In this document: piece by piece, positions 1 to 6,391 of the stretch | Layout: every line of letters starts with the position of its first letter | How positions within the stretch are numbered: the stretch's first letter is position 1 | Source: Bacillota bacterium | Lineage (GTDB): Bacteria; Bacillota; Clostridia; Clostridiales; Caloramatoraceae | Direction of reading: 5' to 3' | DNA length: 8,324 nt | Assembly (NCBI GenBank): GCA_023415335.1 | Contig: JAEZLD010000077.1 | Coordinates: 1 to 8,324 of the forward strand | Made by a program: the position numbers and the translations under genes | Notes under the pieces: model-generated | Databases searched by the model: none | What the model saw: only the letters and a program-made list of their open reading frames with translations | What the model was told of the DNA's origin: nothing

Positions 1-42
1 GAAATGTTTGCTAGAATATTCTTCTGAAAGGAGGAGGCGCAA

Positions 43-144
43 ATGAAAGTTCAAGCAGTAATGAATGTAGAAAGCGTGATTGATTTCATAGAAACACACC
101 TGGATGGTAAACTGAGCTTAGAAGCCGCAGCAAAACCCTGTTAG
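43..144 (+). pseudogene. 5' stub of an AraC-family transcriptional regulator
   Basis: An excellent ribosome binding site (AAAGGAGGAGG at about 27-37) leads to an ATG at 43 and 33 codons before TAG at 142. The peptide from about residue 11 (SVIDFIETHLDGKLSLEAAA) is the typical first helix of the AraC C-terminal DNA-binding domain, where the family normally continues with an 'AGYSxxHLxRxF' helix-turn-helix. Here it stops after AAAKPC, so the helix-turn-helix and everything after it are missing. The frame ends inside sequence that reads as an MFS transporter in a different frame, so this is a broken gene joined to another rather than a natural small protein. The start signals are intact, so a 33-residue peptide could still be made. 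The AraC assignment comes from a short motif only and is fairly secure; loss of function is near certain. Confidence 0.72.
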
Positions 145-476
145 TCGGATTAGCTTCCTTTGGTGCAATCACAATTTTCATGGGCCTTTCTAAGGAATTT
201 ATTCTATACCTTACCCTCATGGTATTGTACGGTATATCTCTGACAACAGTGCAGACAGCTACAACTACGCTGCTTCAGCAAAAATCCAAAGCATCCATGC
301 AGGGACGTGTGTTTGGACTGCTTAACTCAATGTATTCGGGATTCATGCCTATTGGCATGGGAATCTTCGGTCCAATGGCGGATGTGATTCCCCTACAATG
401 GATTATGATTGCCTCAGGCATTGTGTTAGTTGGAATTGCCGCTATTGTGCACTTGTCCCCAGATTTTACAGACTGA
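135..476 (+). pseudogene. 3' fragment of an MFS efflux-type transporter
   Basis: The frame is open from 111 to the TGA at 474-476, but recognisable transporter sequence begins only around 135-141, reading TLLVGLASFGAITIF and onward. About 113 residues remain, holding three to four hydrophobic helices. The segment QGRVFGLLNSMYSGFMPIGM followed by FGPMADVIPLQW is characteristic of the C-terminal half of MFS drug-efflux permeases of the macrolide-efflux-like group. An intact member has about 400 residues, so the first two thirds are absent. There is no start codon with a ribosome binding site; the first internal ATG (180) has none. The upstream neighbour is an AraC-type start in another frame, so a deletion has probably fused a regulator gene to the transporter gene it may once have controlled. 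A terminator follows within 10 bases. Confidence 0.75.
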
Positions 477-483
477 AAATATG

Positions 484-540
484 GAACCGGCCATCATCCA
501 TGCAACGCAGGTGATGGTCGGTTCATCTTTTATTTATTAT
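484..540 (+). terminator. Intrinsic terminator after the MFS fragment, between convergent genes
   Basis: A 15-bp stem (484-498 with 510-524, two G-U wobbles when read on +) encloses an 11-base loop and is followed by a U-rich tail (ATCTTTTATTTATTATTT, from 525). Read on the - strand the two wobbles become A-C mismatches and the tail is weaker (CATATTTTC), so it mainly serves the + direction. It lies between the MFS fragment and the 3' end of the CoA-transferase and may also help end the minus-strand operon. Confidence 0.85.
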
Positions 541-554
541 TTAACTCCACTACT

Positions 555-1889
555 TTACCAAATGCCGTATCCGTTAGCTTTTGTACGCAGCTCATCCCGG
601 AAATCCGGATGTGCAATGGCGATGAGTGCCTCAACGCGCTCAGCTATATTACGGCCACGGAGCCATGCAATGCCATATTCTGTAACCACATAATCCGTAT
701 CATTACGTGAGGTGGTTACTGCAGCACCTTCATGCAGGAAGGGAACAATCTTACTGTGTAGTACTGGGTTTCCATTCTCGTCCTTAGTTGTATAGGTGGA
801 GTGCATTGCAATGATGGATTTGCCTCCCTTAGACATCTGAGAGCCCTGCACAGTTTCTGATTGCCCTCCAGTGCCGGACCATTGGTGATATCCCACTGTT
901 TCCGATGCACACTGCCCAGTCAGGTCCACTTCAAGTGTAGCGTTGATGGATACAAACTTGTTGTTGCGCCCAATGGTATATGGGTCATTTGTAAAGGTAC
1001 AGGATTTAAAGATGACAGCGGGGTTATTGTCGATGAAGTCATACAGCCTTTGACTACCCATTGTAAATGAGCAAACGGAATATCCATTCATCAGGCCCTT
1101 ACAGGAATTGTCTACAGCGCCGCACTCAATCAGGTCCACCATCGTCTCGGTGAACATCTCCGTATGTATACCAAGATGCTTTTTACTCTTCAGCTCATTG
1201 GCAACTGCGTTGGGAATGTTTCCAATTCCAAGCTGGATTGTAGAGCCATCCTCAACCAAAGAGGCTATAAGCTTGCCAATTGCAGCATCCACCTCGGTGT
1301 AGGGTGCAAGCTTTGCGCAGGGAATGGGCCGGTCACTTTCCACCACGGCAGCCACTTCTGCAATGTTCACAATTGTATCACCGAAGGTGCGGGGGAAGTT
1401 GGGGTTTACCTCCAAAATAGCCAGCGCCCCCTGATTGATCAGATCTCTCTCATAAATGGCGCTTACTGAAAGTGACATATTTCCATGCTTATCCATTGGT
1501 GAAGCCGTAGCAATCACTACAGGACGGCGTCCCTCATAACGTATACGGTCCATTGTCTTGCGAAGAATGGAGGTAGAGCTCTGAGGCACGGCGCTTACCA
1601 GATGCTTCTTCTGGGCATCCCTCAGACCTGCATTAAAGAACCAACCGTTGTGTGACATTACACCCTGCATTTCAGGGTCCTTAAACGCCTCATAATACTG
1701 CAGGGGCAGACAGGTGTTCAGGGTGGTATTATGGACACCTGTCTTTTTCAAATGCTGCAGATGTGTAAGAATGGCAGCTGGCTCGCCGGCAGCCTGTGCC
1801 GAAAAGATATAGTCACCATCCTGGATAAGCTCCAGCGCCTGATCTGCAGTCATACACTTTTCTCTATACTGCTCTTCAAATGATTTCAT
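555..1889 (-). CDS. Acetyl-CoA hydrolase/transferase family CoA-transferase (Cat2/But-like)
   Basis: This is a 444-residue cytoplasmic enzyme of the family containing 4-hydroxybutyrate CoA-transferase, butyryl-CoA:acetate CoA-transferase and acetyl-CoA hydrolase, which moves CoA between an acyl-CoA and a free carboxylate through a glutamyl-CoA intermediate. Length is normal and both domains are present. Visible motifs are the glycine-rich QLGIGNIPNAV (residues 219-229), HTEMF with the expected catalytic glutamate at about 244, and the family C-terminal block GTGGQSETVQGSQ (339-351). It also has IVPFLHEGAAVTTSRND and TEYGIAWLRG near the C-terminus. The start chosen is the ATG at 1889, because AAGGAG (1904-1899) lies 9 bases before it. 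An ATG six codons upstream (1907) overlaps that same AAGGAG and has no site of its own. It follows the MFS gene by 44 bases on the same strand, so the two are probably co-transcribed. The exact acyl substrate cannot be told from sequence. Confidence 0.93.
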   Translation of the reverse strand: MKSFEEQYREKCMTADQALELIQDGDYIFSAQAAGEPAAILTHLQHLKKTGVHNTTLNTCLPLQYYEAFKDPEMQGVMSHNGWFFNAGLRDAQKKHLVSAVPQSSTSILRKTMDRIRYEGRRPVVIATASPMDKHGNMSLSVSAIYERDLINQGALAILEVNPNFPRTFGDTIVNIAEVAAVVESDRPIPCAKLAPYTEVDAAIGKLIASLVEDGSTIQLGIGNIPNAVANELKSKKHLGIHTEMFTETMVDLIECGAVDNSCKGLMNGYSVCSFTMGSQRLYDFIDNNPAVIFKSCTFTNDPYTIGRNNKFVSINATLEVDLTGQCASETVGYHQWSGTGGQSETVQGSQMSKGGKSIIAMHSTYTTKDENGNPVLHSKIVPFLHEGAAVTTSRNDTDYVVTEYGIAWLRGRNIAERVEALIAIAHPDFRDELRTKANGYGIW

Positions 1890-1933
1890 ATCTATAATCT
1901 CCTTCATTTATAACACTTTTTATAATGGCAGAA

Positions 1934-3127
1934 TCACTTTTTACGGCCCGTCTCCGGAAGCAGGAAGGAACCCAGGAAAAGCGTGATGCTGAATATCAAT
2001 GCCAGATTCAGCCCTGCCGCATAGCCTGACTTGTCGATTACGAAACCTATAATAAAGTAAACAGCTGTTTCAATAATGTAAGCGATTGCCCAGAACAGCC
2101 CCATAATGGTAGTAAGGCGGGCGGGTGTCATATTAGGCATCTCCTGGGGTATCATTACGAGGGATGTAACCGGCAGGAACATGAAACCACCGATACATAC
2201 GGCAGCAACTGCTGCAAGAACGCCACTGCTGGTATAGAACATCAGCGCTCCAAAGCCAGTCATTGCCAGGCCTGACAGTCTTATAACAGGTAACCGCTTA
2301 AAGTATACTTTGGAAAGAGCAATAGCTACCAGGCTGCCTACAATGCCTCCCACCGCAACAAGTGTACTCAGCGATTTCGAGCTGATCACTGTGGTTCCGG
2401 AAATGGGGAATATGTTCAGCATAACGATATAGAATGTTAGCAGCCCAGAGTAGCTGAGCGGCAGCAACCAGTTGTTCTTTTCCTTTAGTGCCTGTCCGAT
2501 GGTATAGGGTGCCTGTGCAGAACCAGCGCTGCGGTTCAGCTCAAAGTCCTGTCCGATGATGGGCCAGAGCACAAGCAGCACTGCGCTGACAGCTGCAAAG
2601 AAGGCCATGCTGTACTGCCAGGTGCTCAGCCATGCAATGACCGGGCCAACCACCAGCATGGCAATGATGCCGCCGAAGTTATAGGCTACACCGTTCAGAG
2701 CATTGAAGGTTGGGCGCTTGTCAGGCGCAAAGTAGTGAATAACAACAGGGCTAAAATAAACAACATACAGTGCACCGCCGAAACCCATAATAAATCTACC
2801 AACAATAAACAACCAGTACTGGGGTGCCAATATTGCAAGAACACTGCCGGCCACAATGAGCCCGGAGCCCAGGCCGATGGCCTTTTTAGGAAGAAGCTTG
2901 TTTAAAATAGCGGCAGCACAGAAGTTGCCGATAATCTTTGCTAATGTAATGGCATTGGAGATGAACGTAGCGGACGCAAACGTCTTAATATGGAAATACT
3001 CCATAATCTGCGTTGTGAGCGTACTGCCAGCAATCCAGTTGACAGCAAAGAATGCATAGGTAAAAAACATAATGAATTCAATAAGCCCCGCCCGTGTGGC
3101 AGAGGTTTTTGGCGAATTTTTTTCCAT
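1934..3127 (-). CDS. MFS transporter (CynX/NimT- or carboxylate-type permease)
   Basis: This is a 397-residue inner-membrane permease with about 12 hydrophobic helices, the normal length for the major facilitator superfamily. The N-terminus is short and polar, and the first helix starts at about residue 13 (GLIEFIMFFTYAFFAVNWI). The loop between helices 2 and 3 carries LLPKKAIGLGSG, a degenerate form of the family loop motif. Residues 110-153 (GRFIMGFGGALYV, later FNALNGVAYNFGG) match the helix 4-5 region of MFS carriers. A charged central loop lies at about 192-218, and the protein ends with the common LLPETGRKK tail. An AAAGGA site (3144-3139) stands 11 bases before the ATG. It is the first gene of a probable operon with the CoA-transferase, directly downstream of a LysR gene, so import or exchange of a small organic acid is the likeliest role. 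That substrate is inferred from context, not seen. Confidence 0.9.
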   Translation of the reverse strand: MEKNSPKTSATRAGLIEFIMFFTYAFFAVNWIAGSTLTTQIMEYFHIKTFASATFISNAITLAKIIGNFCAAAILNKLLPKKAIGLGSGLIVAGSVLAILAPQYWLFIVGRFIMGFGGALYVVYFSPVVIHYFAPDKRPTFNALNGVAYNFGGIIAMLVVGPVIAWLSTWQYSMAFFAAVSAVLLVLWPIIGQDFELNRSAGSAQAPYTIGQALKEKNNWLLPLSYSGLLTFYIVMLNIFPISGTTVISSKSLSTLVAVGGIVGSLVAIALSKVYFKRLPVIRLSGLAMTGFGALMFYTSSGVLAAVAAVCIGGFMFLPVTSLVMIPQEMPNMTPARLTTIMGLFWAIAYIIETAVYFIIGFVIDKSGYAAGLNLALIFSITLFLGSFLLPETGRKK

Positions 3128-3310
3128 TTCTCACATATCCTTTCTTGTATAGGGAAAGGGATGCGATCGACATCGCTCTCCGGTTTGCATATTTTGCAGC
3201 GGCCCTGCATGTATCTTAATGTGAGAATAACATTCTCTTGTAGGAAAGTGAAATGGAGTTTTTTCATAAGTGGATGAATTTTGTTCATGTGCGGACTGTG
3301 GCAAGGGCAT
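3128..3310 (-). promoter_or_regulatory. Regulatory region of the MFS / CoA-transferase operon with a perfect dyad
   Basis: A perfect inverted repeat GAGAAT-AAC-ATTCTC (3223-3237) lies about 95-110 bases upstream of the MFS start, between the LysR terminator and the operon. Read on the - strand, a weak promoter (TTCACT, 16 bases, TATTCT) can be drawn with its -10 overlapping the dyad, but neither hexamer is good. LysR-type regulators bind interrupted dyads of about this length upstream of the promoters they control, and a LysR gene is the immediate upstream neighbour. The dyad is seen; its binding partner is inferred. Confidence 0.45.
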
Positions 3311-3338
3311 AAAAAAGATGGTCGCTACACAGCGGCCA
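3311..3338 (-). terminator. Intrinsic terminator of the LysR gene
   Basis: On the - strand, TGGCCGC (3338-3332) pairs with GCGACCA (3325-3319) around a TGTGTA loop, with one C-A mismatch. TC and six T residues follow (3318-3311). It lies 17 bases past the LysR stop codon, so the regulator and the downstream operon are probably separate transcripts despite sharing a strand. Confidence 0.65.
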
Positions 3339-3354
3339 CCCTTGGCAAGTGGTT

Positions 3355-4236
3355 TCAATTTTTCGGACTGCATAGCTCCAGGAAGTGCTTCATGGGAGCA
3401 GTCAAGAATTTACCTTTACGATATATAAGGGTAAGGGCCCATGGAAAATCCGGCTCTTTCAGATGGACTTGATGCACCCTTGTATTATAGCATTTATCAA
3501 TAAGTGGCTTAGGCAGAATACTGACGCCCTGCCCGTCGGCTACCATTTCCAGCAGCATATCCCACTGTGAGCTTTCAAATTCAATCTGTGGTTCAAGTCC
3601 TGCCCTATGACAATAATCAAGAACAACATCATGATACATAAAATCCGATGAAATCAGAAGAAATTTCTCCTTTTGAAGTTTAGCTGGCTGGATGCTTGTT
3701 ACCTTGGCCAAGGCGTGCTTTTTCGATACTGCTAGCACAGATTCTGATGTGTAAACTCTGTTGCTCTGATATTTTTCATCTGAAAACGGCTCAATCATCA
3801 CGCCCAGATCCATCTCTCCTTCATCCATGCGTTCTTTAATCTGCTTGGAAGTGAGTTCATCGGTAATCTTCAGCTCAATATCTGGCCAAAGCTCACGGAA
3901 ACGGTGAATTTGCGCAAAGAAGTAAATTGTTCCTGCTGTACGTGCCAATCCCAGGCTCAGGCTGCCATGCCCACTGTGTAGACACTGATACAGCTCTTGT
4001 GTTTTCTCTTGGTAGTATTGCTGAATGTGCTGTGCATATTCATAAACCAACTGTCCTTCGCTGGTCAGCTGGAAGTCCTTGGCGGCGCGATTGATCAGCT
4101 CCACTTCAAATTCGCTCTCCAACGCCTGAACTGATTTGCTGAGTGTCGACTGGTTGACAAAAAGCTTTTCTGCCGCTTTGGTAAAGCCCCTTTCTTGTAC
4201 AATCGTCACAAAATAGTTGAGTTGTGTCAGCGTCAT
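3355..4236 (-). CDS. LysR-family transcriptional regulator
   Basis: This is a 293-residue DNA-binding regulator of normal LysR length. The N-terminal winged helix-turn-helix is clear (residues 1-60): MTLTQLNYFVTIVQERGFTK, then AAEKLFVNQSTLSKSVQALE, then LINR and LTSEGQ. A linker helix follows (about 62-88). The substrate-binding domain starts at about 92 (LSLGLARTAG) and runs to the end, with the usual 'DLGVM' (143-147) and 'GVSILPKPLI' (237-246) segments. The start at 4236 is chosen because it is the canonical family start, has an AGAGAGG site upstream, and sits about 36 bases downstream of the predicted transcription start. A longer open frame from 4308 would begin upstream of its own promoter. 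LysR proteins often control adjacent metabolic genes, so the MFS / CoA-transferase operon just downstream is the probable target. The effector is unknown. Confidence 0.93.
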   Translation of the reverse strand: MTLTQLNYFVTIVQERGFTKAAEKLFVNQSTLSKSVQALESEFEVELINRAAKDFQLTSEGQLVYEYAQHIQQYYQEKTQELYQCLHSGHGSLSLGLARTAGTIYFFAQIHRFRELWPDIELKITDELTSKQIKERMDEGEMDLGVMIEPFSDEKYQSNRVYTSESVLAVSKKHALAKVTSIQPAKLQKEKFLLISSDFMYHDVVLDYCHRAGLEPQIEFESSQWDMLLEMVADGQGVSILPKPLIDKCYNTRVHQVHLKEPDFPWALTLIYRKGKFLTAPMKHFLELCSPKN

Positions 4237-4278
4237 ATAAAAGGCCTCTCTTTCTCGGCTAAATACACTTTTTTCTTG

Positions 4279-4308
4279 ATTATACCAAATGCTCACCACA
4301 GATTGCAA
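4279..4308 (-). promoter_or_regulatory. Promoter of the LysR gene (sigma-A type, extended -10)
   Basis: On the - strand, TTGCAA (4308-4303) is followed after 18 bases by a perfect TATAAT (4284-4279). The TG of an extended -10 (TGGTATAAT) precedes it. The predicted transcript would start near 4272, leaving a short leader with the ribosome binding site before the ATG at 4236. Confidence 0.75.
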
Positions 4309-4416
4309 CGATAGGTGTTGTAATCTGTCATCTCAGGAATTATGAGGGCACATGCCAGCATCATAGCTGTATACTGCAAAACCACAAAATTAACAGTCGC
4401 TTTTATCTATAGCGTG

Positions 4417-4438
4417 AAGCTGTTTTGATTAACAGCTT
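4417..4438. other. Perfect 8-bp hairpin after the AlbA_2 gene
   Basis: AAGCTGTT (4417-4424) and AACAGCTT (4431-4438) form a perfect stem around TTGATT. It lies 34 bases past the stop codon of the minus-strand AlbA_2 gene, where a terminator is expected. Neither strand has a T-run after the stem, so it is at best an imperfect terminator or an RNA-processing/stability hairpin. The rest of 4309-4471 holds nothing else I can support. Confidence 0.4.
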
Positions 4439-4471
4439 GCTTGCTAAGGGGCAGAGTTGAAACTGCTTGAT

Positions 4472-5890
4472 CTATGATTTAAGCCTATACACTCTGCTTT
4501 TATTGATGTCTTCTGAAACAATTATGCCCTCTTCTGTCATTTCACTAAGCACCTCCCTGATGCGAGAAGCGTTAATCCCAAGGAACTCTTCTAAAAGAGT
4601 GCTTGTTACAGAAACATTATCTGTAAGGTAGGCAATAATAGCTTCTTTACAGGCGGCAGTTTTTAGCTCTTCCTTTATACTACCACCTCTTTTGATTCCA
4701 AGGGATAAAGTAATCCTCTCTGGCTGAAATTCTTCAATAATTTCAGGTATACTCCAGCCCTGTTTTTCCCATACATCATAAATATCTGGTATACCGCTTC
4801 CTGTGCACTTTCCTATATTAACAAGGTTAAACATTTTTTTTAGCGCGGCATTTCTGGGGTCAGATGAACCTCCGCTGATTGCATCCTGAATATTTATTCT
4901 GAAGCCTCCAGGATTTGTTATTGTAATTCTGTCCTTTTCCTTTATGATTATTATTCCACAGCGACTATAATAATCTGCATTCACCAGGCAGTTTGCAAGG
5001 GCTTCACTCAAGGCCGTATGAACAGAACCACCACCTTCTATATCCTGTAGTGCCTTTACATCATGAACAAGCTTACTGGAAACGCCAAGATAAAAATCAT
5101 ACACGTTTCCGCTCCATTCCCCCGAGGATGAAACTATTCTGTCCTTACAGAGTGTATTATCATCCAGCCTTTCCTGATAATCAAGGAAGTAGCCAGGGCA
5201 TTCCTTTATGATTTCACGTTCATGGCCAAACATAAGCAGCCCCGCTACTGTAGGATGAAGCTTTCCGTCCTTGCTTCTGCCTGCAGCACCAATGCTGTAA
5301 AGCAATTCTGCATCCTCTAGCTTTTCCAAAGCATCTCCAGGATGACTGTTTTTTATACGGATGCGGTAGCGGTTAACGGTATCATAGTCGAAAATACTCA
5401 AATCCATATTATCAAGTATGTGCATATCCTGAGTTTTTACAGCAGCATCACGCATCATAGCCTGCACGTCTTCTATGGTGCACCTGTAATCACCCTCACC
5501 GTTGCGGCGATAGCTTCCTGTCATAGGGTTACCGTCGATATATACTGGCTTCTCGTAGCGCTTAGCACGGGGAACATATATTACAATAATATGTTTTCCA
5601 TCAACTACCTCCACGGAAACATCCTTGTAAGATAATATGTTAACACTAACCTTTGCTTTATTATTGATAATGTCCCAGAATTCATTTATCAGCCTTTCAG
5701 GGTCAGGCAAGTCCACCGTATGGAGGGATTTATCCTTGTACTCCTCAACACCTAGTAAGATATAGCCACCAATGGTATTGGCAAAAGCCGAATAGGTTTC
5801 CCAAATGCTTTTAGGCAGTCCTCCCAGTGCTTTTTTCGCTTCTATTCTATTGTTCTCACGATATTTTTTAATGCTTGATAAATCAATCAT
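4472..5890 (-). CDS. AlbA_2 (Schlafen-type) / HATPase_c_4 / winged-helix protein, RecG-like putative regulator
   Basis: This is a 472-residue protein of the group often annotated 'putative DNA binding domain' or 'ATP-dependent DNA helicase RecG-related'; it is not a helicase. The AlbA_2 domain covers about residues 10-150, with the signature RIEAKKALGGLPKSIWETYS (15-34), then SAFANTIGGYILLGVEE (34-50) and later GSYRRNGEGDYRC (125-137). A GHKL-type ATPase-like domain (about 285-400) has an N-box-like SEALANCLVNADYY (295-308), a G1-like NPGGF (326-330) and a G2-like GSGI (364-367). The C-terminus (about 410-472) is a winged helix-turn-helix. AAGGAGG (5906-5900) lies 9 bases before the ATG. It appears monocistronic. 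Family members are thought to act in transcription control or nucleic-acid processing, but the target is unknown. The family also occurs near mobile and defence genes, though nothing here proves such a role. Confidence 0.88.
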   Translation of the reverse strand: MIDLSSIKKYRENNRIEAKKALGGLPKSIWETYSAFANTIGGYILLGVEEYKDKSLHTVDLPDPERLINEFWDIINNKAKVSVNILSYKDVSVEVVDGKHIIVIYVPRAKRYEKPVYIDGNPMTGSYRRNGEGDYRCTIEDVQAMMRDAAVKTQDMHILDNMDLSIFDYDTVNRYRIRIKNSHPGDALEKLEDAELLYSIGAAGRSKDGKLHPTVAGLLMFGHEREIIKECPGYFLDYQERLDDNTLCKDRIVSSSGEWSGNVYDFYLGVSSKLVHDVKALQDIEGGGSVHTALSEALANCLVNADYYSRCGIIIIKEKDRITITNPGGFRINIQDAISGGSSDPRNAALKKMFNLVNIGKCTGSGIPDIYDVWEKQGWSIPEIIEEFQPERITLSLGIKRGGSIKEELKTAACKEAIIAYLTDNVSVTSTLLEEFLGINASRIREVLSEMTEEGIIVSEDINKSRVYRLKS

Positions 5891-5959
5891 AGTTAATTGC
5901 CTCCTTGCCAGCTGCTCTTGAGGTAAAAAGGTCCATTGACGTGTTTAAAGCTTGCTTTT

Positions 5960-6000
5960 AAAAATTCATATAAAGAATATTGATATATTAATTATGTCAA
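5960..6000 (-). promoter_or_regulatory. Possible promoter of the AlbA_2 gene
   Basis: A perfect -35 hexamer TTGACA lies on the - strand at 6000-5995, about 105 bases before the ATG, in AT-rich DNA. The best -10 at a tolerable distance is TATTCT after 15 bases, which is short, so the -10 is uncertain. Confidence 0.35.
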
Positions 6001-6040
6001 AAACACATATGCATTTCAATATGCAATAAAGTTTAGCATC

Positions 6041-6309
6041 ATTCCGGGAAAGGCTGAAAACAGCAATGGAAGAGAAAAGTATAAACGAAGATGGTTCTAC
6101 GTTCCTAATGAAGGCTTGTAATGTTTGTACAAAATGAAGTGCTGGCTGATGCCGACATGAAGCGGCTGGCAAACTCGACATGAAGTGTCGCTCCTTAGTC
6201 GCAACATTAAGCAAAGCCGCCCTGTTCCCAATTAGCAACCGTAGGGAGCACCTTCTTTAGCGATAGAGACTTCATTGAAAAAAGCACTTGCAATTGCAAG
6301 TGCTTTTTT
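6041..6309 (+). ncRNA. Candidate structured RNA ending in an intrinsic terminator
   Basis: No normal protein gene lies in 5891-6391, but read on + the sequence has dense, mutually compatible pairing. GCTG-AAAA-CAGC spans 6053-6064, and TTGTA/TACAA spans 6116-6132. A closing stem joins 6136-6143 with 6247-6255 (GAAGTGCT with AGCAC, a bulged C, then TTC). Inside it are GGC-TGAT-GCC (6144-6153), GCGGCT/AGCCGC (6162-6167 with 6215-6220), CGACA-TGAAG-TGTCG (6176-6190) and CCCTGT/GTAGGG (6220-6225 with 6241-6246). Helices abut one another around the junction, as in folded RNAs. The element CGACATGAAG occurs twice (6153-6162, 6176-6185). A terminator follows 22 bases later. I cannot match it to a known class; raiA-type RNAs of Firmicutes would be one comparison. 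The start and promoter are unclear, and the pairing was found by eye. Confidence 0.42.
6278..6309. terminator. Perfect palindromic bidirectional terminator
   Basis: The 20-base palindrome GCACTTGCAATTGCAAGTGC (6284-6303) is flanked by six A residues (6278-6283) and six T residues (6304-6309), so it works equally on both strands. On - it ends the DUF3795/Cdd1 operon, 82 bases past its last stop codon. On + it would end the candidate RNA. Confidence 0.92.
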
Positions 6310-6391
6310 CCTGTGTCATTTGCTCAATTTAGATGTAGGCTTCGGATTATAGTCAAAATGAGAAACCTAATTAAATCTTATAATTACTTAC

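Noticed and set aside
2941..3373. Open frames of 80 to 115 codons on both strands around the LysR-MFS intergenic region
   Set aside because: They overlap the confident MFS gene, the LysR terminator and the dyad, and lack start signals and family resemblance.
4417..4438. Hairpin after the AlbA_2 gene as a normal intrinsic terminator
   Set aside because: The stem is perfect but no T-run follows on either strand, so it is listed only as a hairpin.
6168..6220. GGCAAAC and GCAAAGCC segments reminiscent of a cyclic-di-GMP-I riboswitch
   Set aside because: The spacing, tetraloop/receptor and 3' helix of that class are not present, and no downstream gene is regulated in this orientation.
5966..6238. 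90-codon open frame on the - strand upstream of the AlbA_2 gene
   Set aside because: No ribosome binding site, no recognisable domain, and it is antisense to the candidate structured RNA. Its end is arbitrary AT-rich sequence.
6231..6252. CGTAGGGAGCACC resembling the 3' end of a TPP riboswitch
   Set aside because: The other conserved TPP blocks are absent, and there is no downstream + strand gene. The bases are better explained by the helices of the candidate RNA.
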